Source: Paraburkholderia ferrariae NBRC 106233
GTDB taxonomy: Bacteria; Pseudomonadota; Gammaproteobacteria; Burkholderiales; Burkholderiaceae
Length of the DNA stretch: 64,000 bases
Direction of reading: 5' to 3'
Assembly (NCBI RefSeq): GCF_000685035.1
Contig: NZ_BAYB01000009.1
Coordinates: forward strand, 124,001 to 188,000
Shown: positions 42,885 to 52,800 of the stretch, piece by piece
How the letters are laid out: each line of letters begins with the position of its first letter
How positions within the stretch are numbered: the stretch's first letter is position 1
Program-made: the position numbers and the translations under genes
The notes under the pieces: model-generated
Told to the model about the DNA's origin: nothing
The model's database searches: none
Seen by the model: only the letters and a program-made list of their open reading frames with translations

Positions 42885-45686
42885 TCACTGAGGCAAACTG
42901 GGGGCTTCCGCATCCACGGAAGCGTTCGTTGTGTCCTTCTTCGTCGGCGCGGTCCAGATCAGCGAGGGGTCGCAGCTTAACTGGATGCGGGCAACGGTTC
43001 TTACGTCGTCGGTCTTGTTCTCCTCCGGGATAACGTAGGCCGTCACACACTCCTCCGACGGACCGTCACCCCACCGCGCGAGCAGCTTGCCTTTGCCTTC
43101 GAGACCGCGCAGGTATGCGAGACCGCCTTGACCGACAATGCCCACCGACTTTCCGGTTTCGTCCAGCACTTCCGAGCCCATCGGCAAAGCCTTGCCGTAC
43201 TGGTCGTCGATCTCGGCGAAAATCGGCCTGCCAATAACCGTCGCGATCTTCACCTTCACGAGCGCGTCGGCGCGCGGCACCACCTCCTCGCTCGTGTTGC
43301 CCAGTTCGACATCGAGCGGCACGTCGCTCGGGTCGAGCGCGACGGTATTGACACGATAAGGCGTGAGCGAAGGCACGATCGCATAGCCGTTGCCATCGAT
43401 GCGCGCGCCCTGGCCGTTGACGATCCGCCCGCCCTTCGCACCTTGCGCCTCGACGAGCGCGAACGCTTGACCCAGTGCCGGACTCAGCGTCACGCCGCCG
43501 CTATGGATGACCAGCGCACCGTCGGCGTTGAGTCCAAGCTGACGCGTCTGATTGCTAATCGACGCATTGCCGTTGTAAGTGCCGAACGGCGCACGATATT
43601 GGGCATAGCCACCCGTCGAATAGATCGCATCGCTACCAGCGACATTGCGCGACGCATTGACGCCGTAGTTGACTGGCGTCGGCCCCGTGGTATTGCCCGT
43701 GGCCGTTGTTTGTAGCGTGTTATCGCCACCCGAACTGCTCGTCAGATTAGTGGTCAGGTAGTCGAACATGTGGTGTTCGTTCGAATCGACCCGGCCGAGC
43801 GGAATGGTGACATTCAGGCCAACCTGCGTACTGATCTGCTCGTTCTGCAGGCGTGTGCGCTGCGCGTACAACGAGTACAGGATCCGCTTGTACGAACTGT
43901 TGAATCCAACCTGATATTGCAGGTCGTACCCTTTCCCCTCGCCCCAGTAGTTCTGCGAACTGCCGGCAATAAAGAACGAACTCGATTTGCCGATCGGCTG
44001 ATTGATGTTCAATTGCAGACGGCTACGCGCGCGGTAGCTAGCAAGGCCCGCGGTATCTTCTGTGTAGTTGCGTGCGTAGATCGCGTCGTGCAGGCTGTAG
44101 AACCGGGAAGTCGAGTAACGATAGGCGGCGACAGAGAAGTTCGTATTGGGTCCAGGAAGCAGCTTGCTGTAACTGAGCCGGGTACTGTATCCAGGTGCCC
44201 CGCCGGAATCACCCGGCACGTCCGCCTTCGCCGCAGTGACATCCAGCGCAAAAGCGCCAACCTGGGTATTGAGCGCGACACCGAGGATTGCAGACCAATA
44301 GCCTTCCGATATCTGGCTGCCGGTATAGCCGGTGAACAGATTCGTGAGGCCCCGCTGGTAGATGACCTGCGCAACCCACGGATGAACGTCGAGAATCGGG
44401 TCGCGATAGACGCCGGAAGTAACGTTAAAACGCGACACGCCAGGCCGCAGCAACTGCGGCACCGAAGCGAAGGGCACGACAAAATTCCGTTGGCTACCGT
44501 CGGATTCCGTGATGGTCACCTGAAGGTCACCACCATAACCCGTCGCCGGAAGGTCGCGAAGTTCGAACGGCCCGGGCGGCACGCTAGTCTCGGCGAGGAT
44601 GACGTTGTTCTGGCGCACCGTGATGCGCGCATTGGTATTCGCGACGCCGCGTACGACAGGCGCATACGAACGCATCGAATCGGGCAGCATGCGGTCGTCA
44701 CTGGCAAGTTGTATACCACGCACGTTGAACGAATCGAATACGTCACCGCTCGTCGAGCTGTCGCCGATCGTCAGCTGACTCTTGAGTGCCGTAACGTCGT
44801 GCTGCGCGAACAATGCGACGCTTTGCCAATGCGCGCCCGACGCCTGGTTCTGCCAGCTTAGATTACCCCACTGGCGCAAACGCCAGCCGCCGACGTTGAC
44901 ACCGCTTTGAAGGCCGAGATAGACACTATTCAGATCCGTGCCGGTTCCGTTCTGGTGGCTCGTATAAGTCGCGAGACTATACTGGACAAAGCCGGCATTG
45001 ATGCCACTGTCCCAGCGCGAAGGATCGACATAGCCGGCAGGCTCGCTACGCAACTCCACCTGCGCAATCGACAGGTCGAGTTTCAGATTGGCAGTGTCGA
45101 ACGACGCAGCCGACCCCGGCACGGCCTGCGACAGCGGCATGCATTCCGACGACTTCTCTGCGTCGGGCGACCACTTTCCTGCGTCCTTGAGTCGCTGAAT
45201 CACGCGGTTGGTATCCACGCCCATCCGGTCAAGGTCGGACAACGTGAAACATGGAGCGGCAACGTCCGATCCTGTTACAGCGAGAAACCGGACTTCGTAG
45301 CGTCCGCGCCCCCCACCGTTGATTGACAGGTCGAGTGGGTAAAGCCCGGGAGGAACCGGATTGCCGCGTGAATAGCGCGACAGGTCGGCGACGTTGCCGG
45401 AGAAAAATGCCGGGTTGAACTGGATTTCCTGCGGAGGCTCGCCCGGCGCAACGCGAGACGAGAGATCAGGCGCAGAAGTCATGGCAGGTTGCGCGCCGGT
45501 GGCGTCGCAGTTGCCGGCCAACTCCGATTCCGCGTTACCCGCCGCGCATGCAGCAAATGCGTGGTTCGGTGAAAATGCCCAGCATCCTGATGCCACGATT
45601 GCCGCCCAGGCTAGTGGGTGACGTCGAACCGGGACGTAGCGAGAGGTCGCCCCAACTGCCTTCTTGTAATCTTGCATACACGACAT
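42885..45686 (-). CDS. Fimbrial outer-membrane usher (FimD/PapC family)
   Basis: An usher of about 933 residues that secretes and assembles pilins across the outer membrane. The signal peptide contains HPLAWAAIVASGCWAFSPNHAFA. The N-terminal chaperone-binding domain starts at IQFNPAFFSGNVADLSRYSRGNPVPPGLYPLDLSING, the classical usher signature. A 24-strand barrel (about 200-650) holds the plug domain, with QVTITESDGSQRNFVVPFASVPQLLRPG. C-terminal domains follow with PLGVQGVVG-like Cys-containing CVTAYVIPEEN. The frame is open up to 45857, but the start is taken at ATG 45686 (alternative 45677), in front of the signal peptide and just after the chaperone stop. Confidence 0.9.
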   Translation of the reverse strand: MSCMQDYKKAVGATSRYVPVRRHPLAWAAIVASGCWAFSPNHAFAACAAGNAESELAGNCDATGAQPAMTSAPDLSSRVAPGEPPQEIQFNPAFFSGNVADLSRYSRGNPVPPGLYPLDLSINGGGRGRYEVRFLAVTGSDVAAPCFTLSDLDRMGVDTNRVIQRLKDAGKWSPDAEKSSECMPLSQAVPGSAASFDTANLKLDLSIAQVELRSEPAGYVDPSRWDSGINAGFVQYSLATYTSHQNGTGTDLNSVYLGLQSGVNVGGWRLRQWGNLSWQNQASGAHWQSVALFAQHDVTALKSQLTIGDSSTSGDVFDSFNVRGIQLASDDRMLPDSMRSYAPVVRGVANTNARITVRQNNVILAETSVPPGPFELRDLPATGYGGDLQVTITESDGSQRNFVVPFASVPQLLRPGVSRFNVTSGVYRDPILDVHPWVAQVIYQRGLTNLFTGYTGSQISEGYWSAILGVALNTQVGAFALDVTAAKADVPGDSGGAPGYSTRLSYSKLLPGPNTNFSVAAYRYSTSRFYSLHDAIYARNYTEDTAGLASYRARSRLQLNINQPIGKSSSFFIAGSSQNYWGEGKGYDLQYQVGFNSSYKRILYSLYAQRTRLQNEQISTQVGLNVTIPLGRVDSNEHHMFDYLTTNLTSSSGGDNTLQTTATGNTTGPTPVNYGVNASRNVAGSDAIYSTGGYAQYRAPFGTYNGNASISNQTRQLGLNADGALVIHSGGVTLSPALGQAFALVEAQGAKGGRIVNGQGARIDGNGYAIVPSLTPYRVNTVALDPSDVPLDVELGNTSEEVVPRADALVKVKIATVIGRPIFAEIDDQYGKALPMGSEVLDETGKSVGIVGQGGLAYLRGLEGKGKLLARWGDGPSEECVTAYVIPEENKTDDVRTVARIQLSCDPSLIWTAPTKKDTTNASVDAEAPSLPQ

Positions 45687-45702
45687 CACCGAGCTAGCTG
45701 AG

Positions 45703-46467
45703 TTATTGACCCTGCGGTACCTTCTCTTCCGACGCATCGCCAACCTGAGCCGAATCCTTGATCTCCGTTCCGAAATCGTTGAGAACCGAATAGGAGACTG
45801 TTCCCGGAGCCTTGACGTCGAGCAAACCAGATTGCGGAACCAGATCGACATGTCCAAACGGCGGCGCCATGTCCGGTCTCAGGGAGATCTTTTTGTCCCC
45901 CGCATCCAGTTCCGCCATTCCGATGGAAATGTAGTAAGCCGAAGGATTTTCTAAACGGATAACGTGTTCACCCTTGTCTCCCACTGCAAGATGCCACTTG
46001 AGCTTCGAACGCTCCGCGGTTGGATCGTCGAGCAGCGACGCAGGGCGATAGAACAACTTGATTCGCGTTCGGAACGCAAGCTGGATCATGTTGCGCTGAT
46101 CGGCATCGGCAGGCTTAGGCGGAATTTCCAGCACATTCAGCCAGTAAACCGATTCACGGTCCTTTGGCATATCGCCGCCCGTGAACATGATGCGTAACGC
46201 CTGCCCCTTGTGGGGCTCGACACGGAATACCGACGGCAGCAGCGCAAAGGGCACCTTGATCTCATTCGGCGCGGCCGCAGCATTGCCGTCGTCCAGCCAC
46301 GCCTGAACCAGCACTGGCTGGTCCTCGACATTCTTCAACCGGACATTGACTTCGCGGTTTTGAGCGGGATAAACAACGCGCGTACCGGTAATGGTGATCG
46401 CAGCGTGCACGGCAGAAGCGGTCAGGCCGCAGACGATCGCGGCGACAGCAAGAATTCGGGACTTCAT
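45703..46467 (-). CDS. Periplasmic fimbrial chaperone (PapD/FimC family)
   Basis: A 254-residue chaperone with a Sec signal peptide (ILAVAAIVCGLTASAVHA). The two immunoglobulin-like domains carry the family's motifs: ITITGTRVVYPAQNREVNVRLKN at the N-terminus (with the Arg that anchors pilin C-termini, R14 region of the mature protein), LLPSVFRVEPHKGQALRIMF with the basic cleft, and IQLAFRTRIKLFYRPASL, the conserved F1 strand. It works in the periplasm, capping pilins before delivery to the usher. ATG 46467 was preferred; an in-frame GTG at 46476 is possible, and GAGGGGG precedes both. An 11-bp hairpin separates it from the major pilin gene. Confidence 0.9.
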   Translation of the reverse strand: MKSRILAVAAIVCGLTASAVHAAITITGTRVVYPAQNREVNVRLKNVEDQPVLVQAWLDDGNAAAAPNEIKVPFALLPSVFRVEPHKGQALRIMFTGGDMPKDRESVYWLNVLEIPPKPADADQRNMIQLAFRTRIKLFYRPASLLDDPTAERSKLKWHLAVGDKGEHVIRLENPSAYYISIGMAELDAGDKKISLRPDMAPPFGHVDLVPQSGLLDVKAPGTVSYSVLNDFGTEIKDSAQVGDASEEKVPQGQ

Positions 46468-46514
46468 TGAATGCACTCGCCCCCTCTGACTGACCGAATG
46501 ACCAGCATGCTTCC

Positions 46515-46545
46515 CCGGTTGCTCCCGGGGTAGAGGAGCAACCGG
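46515..46545 (-). terminator. Strong hairpin between major pilin and chaperone genes
   Basis: CCGGTTGCTCC / GGAGCAACCGG: an 11-bp perfect inverted repeat with a 9-base loop, 30 bp after the major pilin stop. There is no following T-run on the minus strand. In fimbrial operons such hairpins lower read-through or protect the pilin mRNA, so that the major subunit is made in excess; that is the likely role here. Confidence 0.6.
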
Positions 46546-46574
46546 AGATCATTCAACCGTGGTTGACTTGATAT

Positions 46575-47114
46575 TTACTGATACGCCAGCGTGTAACTCG
46601 CGACAGCCGTCACATTACCGGCTTCCGTTTTACCGGTTGCGTAGTACTGGCCGTAGTAGCTCATCGTGGCGGTGTGCGCACTTGCGTCGATCGGATAGAA
46701 CGAACCCGTGCTGCCGAGCAGAATCGGCGTTTTGCCGTCCTTGTCGATCAGTTGCACTTCCACGTTGGTAGCCGGCGATGCGATCGCCTGGTTGACGATG
46801 TTTCGGGTGTCCGGATCCATGTTCGTTGTTTCAAAGTGTGCCGCGACACTGCTCAGGTTGGCAGGGCACTGCGAAACCGAAATGGTGAAATTCGTGGTAG
46901 CAGCCGTGTCGCCCTTGTTCGGCAGCGATTGTGCAGAAACGGTGTCCAGCGTGACCGTCTTGTTGACGTCACCGGCGTTGATCACACACGTATCGGCAGT
47001 CAGCTTGCCGTTGAACGTCACCGTGCCAGTACCCGGAGCGGGCGCTGCAAAGACCATCGGTGCGACGGAGAGCCCAGCCAGAGCCATCGTCAGTTGCATG
47101 AGTTGCTTCTTCAT
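46575..47114 (-). CDS. Major fimbrial subunit (type 1 pilin family)
   Basis: A 179-residue pilin precursor. The signal peptide KKQLMQLTMALAGLSVAPMVFA is followed by APAPGTGTVTFNGKLTADTCVI, the standard donor strand and first Cys. The second Cys is in VSQCPANLSS, giving the single conserved disulfide. The C-terminus ends VTAVASYTLAYQ, with the penultimate Tyr and alternating hydrophobics of the chaperone-binding strand. AGGAAAGGGA precedes the ATG at 47114. It is the first structural gene of the operon, followed by a strong hairpin, the chaperone, the usher, the minor pilin, then the DotU/OmpA pair. The conserved palindromic box lies 118 bp upstream. Confidence 0.9.
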   Translation of the reverse strand: MKKQLMQLTMALAGLSVAPMVFAAPAPGTGTVTFNGKLTADTCVINAGDVNKTVTLDTVSAQSLPNKGDTAATTNFTISVSQCPANLSSVAAHFETTNMDPDTRNIVNQAIASPATNVEVQLIDKDGKTPILLGSTGSFYPIDASAHTATMSYYGQYYATGKTEAGNVTAVASYTLAYQ

Positions 47115-47584
47115 CGTTGTTCCCTTTCCTTTGGTAGATATCGCTAGATTCAAACGAAAAACTCGTGAGCGCTTGAGATTTCCTGCAATCCTCAGCGAGT
47201 TCAAATGATGCCGCTGGCGTCAGCGACTGTTAATGGGCCAATGCCCAAAATGAATGAACTCATGACACTGAGTCGATGCAGATGCGCTGAGCGGCACGCT
47301 TGCAGAGTCTTCGCAAAGAAGAGCTTGATGTCGGCTGGAGAAAGCGACAATGAACCTGGTGCGTCTACGCCAATCCCAAGCAAATGTGGCGGAGCAATTC
47401 AACTGTCGTGGACACGTGCGGAGGCGACGGTCGCATTGTCAATGGTCTGGCACGCAGCCTGGATCGCAGCCACGGAGCCGATGAGTAGGGAGTGTGTGTT
47501 GAGCGTCAATCTGTCAAAAAGGACGCCACGCCTGCAAACCGTCAGGCGGAGGCGAAACACCTGGAATGTTTCGCTTGACGGGAA
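47115..47584. promoter_or_regulatory. Promoter region of the fimbrial operon
   Basis: A 470-bp gene-free stretch between the RcsB-like regulator and the major pilin gene, both on the minus strand. It holds the conserved palindromic box (47233-47249) and is less GC-rich than the flanking genes. No other open frame with a plausible start was found, and no terminator with a T-run was seen after the regulator gene. Confidence 0.5.
47233..47249 (-). promoter_or_regulatory. Conserved palindromic box, copy C (upstream of the major pilin)
   Basis: On the pilin coding strand the sequence reads TTTGGGC-ATTG-GCCCAT, sharing both arms and flanking T and T bases with the boxes before tagK and tssB. It lies 118 bp before the pilin ATG, at a similar distance and in the same orientation as the other two. 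Confidence 0.55.
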
Positions 47585-48244
47585 TTAGTTCACATTCCAC
47601 TCGCGCATGATCAAGGCGAGTTCAACATCGTTTTTTGCACCGAGCTTCTTCATGCCGGCGTTCTTTTGATTGCTCACTGTCTTTGGACTACGCCTCAAAC
47701 GCCTTGCCACCTCTCTAATCGACATTCCGTCGCAGATCATCCTCACGACGGTTGATTCCCGTTCGGACAGGACTCCGGGGTGGCTGCCGGTTTCCTTCGG
47801 GCGCCCCGTCGTGGCCAGCATCTTGCTCGCGAGCGACTCGGACAGGTAAATGCCTTCGCTTTTCACGACACGAATGGCACCGGCCAGATTCAGGAAGTCC
47901 GGCCCTCTCTTGCTAATGAAACCGGCCGCCCCGGCGCCGAGGGCCGCAGAAACGATATACACGGACGAATGAGAACTCAGGAAAATCACCCGGGTCAGCG
48001 GCGCCATGCGCCGAATCCGGTCGAGCAGAATCAGACCATCCGCATAGGAATCGTCTTCGAATTCGTAATCGCAAAGAAGGACGTCAACGGGAGTATCGAC
48101 TAGCTGGACAAGCAAATGACCGATACTCTCGCTTTTAAAACAGATCTCTATGTCTGCGAGGGACAGAAGATAGTGCTCAAGTCCCCGCAGAGTCAGTGGA
48201 TGATCATCCGCGATACCTATCCTGATTTTTCTCATACGTTCCAT
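47585..48244 (-). CDS. RcsB-like response regulator (REC-LuxR) upstream of the fimbrial operon
   Basis: A 219-residue regulator with an N-terminal receiver (D13-D14 in IADDHPLT, phospho-acceptor D59 in LLCDYEFED, then DSYADGLILLDRI) and a C-terminal LuxR/NarL helix-turn-helix (LSERESTVVRMICDGMSIREVARRLRRSPKTVSNQKNAGMKKLG). The Y-x-D-G insert after the phospho-acceptor and the S-x-Q-K ... M-x-K-L-G recognition helix closely resemble RcsB. It lies upstream of, and is read toward, the major pilin gene, so it probably controls the fimbria. The start was taken at ATG 48244; ATG 48235 is possible. No kinase gene is adjacent; the nearest is the hybrid kinase at 49875. Confidence 0.86.
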   Translation of the reverse strand: MERMRKIRIGIADDHPLTLRGLEHYLLSLADIEICFKSESIGHLLVQLVDTPVDVLLCDYEFEDDSYADGLILLDRIRRMAPLTRVIFLSSHSSVYIVSAALGAGAAGFISKRGPDFLNLAGAIRVVKSEGIYLSESLASKMLATTGRPKETGSHPGVLSERESTVVRMICDGMSIREVARRLRRSPKTVSNQKNAGMKKLGAKNDVELALIMREWNVN

Positions 48245-48895
48245 GCAAGCAAAGCCGGACAAATATTGCGCGCGCTGAAACGCGCTGTACGCTGCCACGG
48301 AACGACGCTCTTTCAGGTCCTTCAGGTGACACACGATCACTTCGATCTCTGCGCCAACCGATTTGCATACGACAGATTTTCTATCCAGAATCGGCAAAAT
48401 GCAGACGCGTAAATAGTCTTCCGGTAACGGGGCGATACCCGATCCAGACCCACCTGCGGAATAGATCAATGCAGATGTAACTTTTTACTATAGTTCTTTC
48501 TCACCGTGTGCTTTGGGAAGAGAAATTGAGGAATTTTCTGACCAGTCTCACTCGTTCCCCTAATGAGGACATTGCGGTATTTGCAAAGAAATGGCGCAGA
48601 TCTCATCGACACTCCGACGACTTCGCGGCCGAGGGAAATTCTGTCAGAACTATCCGGCGTGAATTGATCGATTGCTATGCTTCGCTGGCGTGATGCACTC
48701 AAATAATGGTTGTTCTGTCATCCAACCAGCTTGTGATCATGATCTGCCCACAGTCTGGATTTTTTTCAATATTTCAGGTCTTTGAACAAAAAATTGACTA
48801 TAACGAGATAAGGATTTCCAGAGCGTTGCCGCAATACCATTCATGGTAGCCGGATGCCAAAGAAGCCGGCGTTATCGTTCACTCCGGAGGTCGTC
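48245..48895. promoter_or_regulatory. AT-rich intergenic region upstream of two divergent genes
   Basis: 651 bp between the RcsB-like gene (minus) and the pilin-like gene (plus). From about 48470 to 48850 it is clearly AT-richer than the rest of the window, with T-runs (TTTTTTT near 48760) and A-runs near 48788. This is consistent with promoters or with acquired, H-NS-type silenced DNA. Short open frames here lack ribosome sites. The plus-strand gene has GGAGG at 48886-48890. Confidence 0.4.
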
Positions 48896-49378
48896 GTGAA
48901 AGTTCGAATGCGGCAAAGGATCCGTCTCGCTCGCATGGCGGGACTGATCGCTCTGGCAAGCGGGTATGCAGTCCCTGGGTATTCCCAACCCGGGGGAACT
49001 ATCACCTTTACCGGTGCGATCGTCGCTCCCGCGTTCGAGATCGCGGTAGCACAAGCTCGCGCGGCAACCCCGACGACGAGCCTCGCGTACGATTCAAGCG
49101 GAGAAGCAGGCCCAACCGTCAGGTTGACTGCGCCATACGGCAGCACACCCGTCGCCGATATCGCATTGGTGGCTGCCAATCCCGCGCGGCAGAACAACGC
49201 GGGCGTTGCCCGAGGGGTTGATGTCAAACTCACGAACCAGGCGGGCAGACAGATCGCCGCCGATGCGACTGGGCATTACAGGCTCGATGGGCAAGGCGCG
49301 GTGATGGCCCTAAGGCCGATGCACGAGTCCGGCTCACCAAAGGACAAGCTGCTTGTCGTCGTGCTGAGCTACAACTGA
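48896..49378 (+). CDS. Small secreted pilin-like protein
   Basis: A 160-residue exported protein. GGAGG lies 5 bp before a GTG at 48896, making this the best start; the resulting N-terminus is a Sec signal peptide with basic residues and LARMAGLIALASGYAVPGYS. The mature part starts GGTITFTGAIVAPAFEIAVA, which looks like the first strand of a type 1 pilin but with no cysteine; the body is Ala/Thr/Gly-rich and ends KDKLLVVVLSYN, a beta strand with penultimate Tyr like chaperone-usher pilins. It lies on the plus strand, divergent from the fimbrial regulator, and may be another minor subunit. The family assignment is tentative. Confidence 0.65.
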   Translation: MKVRMRQRIRLARMAGLIALASGYAVPGYSQPGGTITFTGAIVAPAFEIAVAQARAATPTTSLAYDSSGEAGPTVRLTAPYGSTPVADIALVAANPARQNNAGVARGVDVKLTNQAGRQIAADATGHYRLDGQGAVMALRPMHESGSPKDKLLVVVLSYN

Positions 49379-49468
49379 CGGCGTTTCCGGATCACTCGCC
49401 GCGGCACTGTCACCTTGCTGACCGTCTGAAGAGAAAAGCATCGCACCGTCACGCATTACGTCATGCTC

Positions 49469-49720
49469 CTACCTTTTGAATGAAACCTTTTCAGCGCTCT
49501 CGTCGAGACCACCCCACTCCGCAATGAATCTTCTGCGCCGTTGCGGCGAGCAAACAAGAAATTCATTGAGCGACGAGAGAAATATCCCTCGATTCTTTTG
49601 CGTCAGTCCGGCAAAGCCAAGAAGCAGTTCGCACACGGTCAACTCGACAAGGAGTCCTTCGAGCGACGGCACAGCGAGATCCCGCTCCGACTGCATGCCT
49701 TCGACGTTCTTTTCCATCAT
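49469..49720 (-). CDS. Small hypothetical protein beside the hybrid kinase
   Basis: An 83-residue frame on the minus strand. AGGGGA lies 8 bp before the ATG at 49720, a good ribosome site. The product is helical and mixed-charge (SLEGLLVELTVCELLLGFAG, then NRGIFLSSLNEFLVC and RRRRFIAEWGGLDESAEK), with no signal peptide or membrane segment. I do not recognise the family. Its place between a pilin-like gene and the RcsC-like kinase suggests a local regulatory role, but that is only context. The opposite-strand frame has no good start. Confidence 0.42.
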   Translation of the reverse strand: MMEKNVEGMQSERDLAVPSLEGLLVELTVCELLLGFAGLTQKNRGIFLSSLNEFLVCSPQRRRRFIAEWGGLDESAEKVSFKR

Positions 49721-49874
49721 CAGCGTGTCCCCTTAACAACTCGTTGAACCGCATCCAGACTGATATGAGGTATTTTGCGGACCCCGATGCGGTAGGGACA
49801 TTCGACCAGTCAGATAATTAAGTCAGACTTGCCCGAAGATTGGCTCAACGCAACCGGCTCGGGAGGTCAACGAA

Positions 49875-52800
49875 CTAAGTCAGGGCACGCACGTCTGCAG
49901 CGAACGCCGCAAATTCGGCCAGGTCTATCTGATCGGCGCGCTGCTTTTCTATCGAGAGTTCAAAACGCTCGCATCGCCGCGCAAGTTCTTGCGCCCTGAA
50001 CACCCCAAGCATCCCCCTGAGCGCGTGCAACTCGGCCAGCAGGCGTTCCATCTCGCCACATCGCAGTACCTTTTCGATCGCAGCCAACGACGCCCCGCTC
50101 GCTTCCCGGAACGCCTCCACCAGATGCGCCGGCAACGGCCGGCCGCCCAGTACGCCCGCCGCTTCGTCAGACGCGTGGGGCGCCGCCAGACCGCCCCCGG
50201 CGACATCCTCCAGCACCGCCCGCAACGCGCCCAGCGACAGCGGCTTTGTCACCATCCGCGCCAGCCCCGCCGTCTCGCAGCGCTGACGCTCCTCCAGCGT
50301 CGCCTGCGCGGTTACCGCTACCACCGGCATCTCCCCGTGTCGCGCGTGGATTCGTGCTGCCAGTTCATAACCGCTCATACCGGGCATATGCAGGTCCGTC
50401 AGCACCACGTCCCAGTGCCGGTCGCCCAATGCCTTCAGCGCTGCCTCGCCGCTACCCACCACTCGCGCGTCGCATCCCAGCAACGCCAGTTGCTCCACAA
50501 ACAGTTCGCGGTTCACCACGTTGTCCTCCGCCACCAGCACCGACAGCGAACACGAAAAACCCTGCGTCACGGACGAAGCCTGCGGCACGCCCGGCGTCCC
50601 GACCTCGCCCAGCACGGCCATGCGCATTGCGCGCGCCAGCGCCACGATCGAGTAGCCCGTCACGTCGATCACCCGACCAAAACGCCGCGGCTCCCACGGC
50701 CCTTCCGCGCTGGCCGTCACCACCCACAGGCCCGACTCCACCAGCCGGTTCTCCGCCTGTGCCGCGTCGCCCGTTGCACCTTCACCGCACAGCACGATGC
50801 CGCACGCCGATTCGACCACCTGCGGCTCCACCTCCCGCGCCTGCCTGTACGCCCGGACGCCCAGCCCCCACGCCCGCAGATGCGGCACCACCGCCTCATG
50901 CCACTCGCACTCCCCCGACACGAAGATCACCGGGCGACTCTCGTGCGCAAACGTCCTTTCCGCAAACCGCTGCGGCTGACCGGCGGCCAGGTGCAGCGTG
51001 AAGCGGCTACCCGCGCCATGCTCGCTTTCGACGCCGATACGCCCGCCCATCGCCTGCGCTAGGCGCTGGCATAGCGCAAGGCCCAGCCCCGTGCCGCCGA
51101 AGCGCCGACTGATCGTGCGGTCCGCCTGCGCGAATGCCTGAAAGAGGCCCGCCTGCTGCTCCTCCGTCAGACCGATGCCCGTGTCCTCCACCGACACCAC
51201 CAGATCGCCATCGGCCATCGACGCCCGCAGCGTTACCTTGCCCGCCGCGGTGAACTTGATTGCGTTGCCCAGCAGGTTGTTCACGATCTGGCCGAGGCGC
51301 GTCGGGTCGCCCATCACCGTCTGACCCGGCTCGCAGGCCAGCACCGCATGGAGCCTGAGCCCCTTCGCGCGCGCCATCGGGGCGAACAGTCCCAGCGCAC
51401 GCTCCAGCACCGGCACCACCTCGAACACCAGGCGCTCCAGTGCCATCTCCCCAGCTTCGATCTTCGAAAAGTCCAGCACGTCGCTGATCACCGCCAGCAG
51501 GCCCTCCGAAGACTGCCGGATCGTCGACAGGCGATCGTGCTGCTTCGCGCTCAGCCCCGAGTGGCCCAGCAGTTCCAGGTTGCCCATCACCGCGTTCAGC
51601 GGCGTGCGGATCTCGTGACTCATCGTCGCGAGAAACGCCGACTTCGCTGCGTTCGCCTCGTCGGCCGCCTGCCTTGCCTCGCGCAGACGCCGCTCGAGAT
51701 GCTTGCGCGCCGTCACGTCCGTGAACGCCGTCACCAGCACCGCGCGCCCCTGATAGCGCGCCTGCGCCATGCTCACCGAGAGGTCTACCGCCGGATCTTG
51801 CGCCGTGTTCACCGACAGATCGAACTGCACCACGCCCTGCTGCGCCTGCCGGTCATGCAGGCGCACCAGTTCGGCGGCCAGCGTAGTGCCCTCGAACTGC
51901 GCCTGCGACGCCATCGACTCCATCAGAGGACTACTGAGCAGCGGCCTGGCATCGTCGTGCGTAATCAGCCCAAGCCCGACGGGCGCCATCTCGATCAGCG
52001 TGCGGCTCAGTTGCTCGCTGTCGAACACCCGCTGCGACTGCTCGTACACCGGCCGGAACACGCGGCGGTTGAACAGCAAAAGCGTGACCCATAGCGCAGC
52101 AATGGTCGCGAGGGCCGCGACCGTGGCAGTCAGGAGTTGCGTAGCCAAACCCGACAGCACGTCGTACCAGGAGAACGCGAAGACGAGCGTCCAGCCCGTG
52201 TCGCCGAGCTTGTCGCCGATCACGAAAATACCCGGGCTGCCTTTGAGCAACCCGGGGCGCACGGAGACGTCGGACTTCGGATACTCCGCCACGCGAAGGA
52301 TCCGCTCGACCACTGCACCATCGACATCGCCGCCCTCCCGCACCGCCAAAACACTGCGATCGTCCGACAGAATCAGAAAAGAACCGTTCATCGCGTTGAG
52401 CGCAACGGGCAACAGCAAGGACTGCGGCGTGTATTCGGTTACGAAGACGGCGAACGGATCGTTGCCGTCCAGCGCCGCCGCCGCGAGGCGCACGACGGGC
52501 TGCCCGCTCAACGGGCTCGTGGAAGGCGCAAGCCAGCGCAGCACAGGCGCATCGGGGTGGCTGGAAGTGCTCAGTCGCTCGGGCTCGATCCCGGCTTCGA
52601 GCGCACGGATCAGCGCATCGCGATCGGACAATACGGAGCGCGTCCGCGCATCGGCACGTTCCGGCGCGGGAGTCAGCGCGGCAAAATCACGGCGCGCACT
52701 ATAGTAGTAGCCGGTCAGAGTCTCTCCGCGCAACAGCGAACTTTCCTTGGTCGTATGGGCGAGTTGCGCTGCTATGCCGAGATAGCGCCGGATCTCGCTA

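Noticed and set aside
48466..48702. A 78-codon minus-strand frame in the AT-rich spacer
   Set aside because: No ribosome site, composition-driven, and it overlaps the presumed promoter area.
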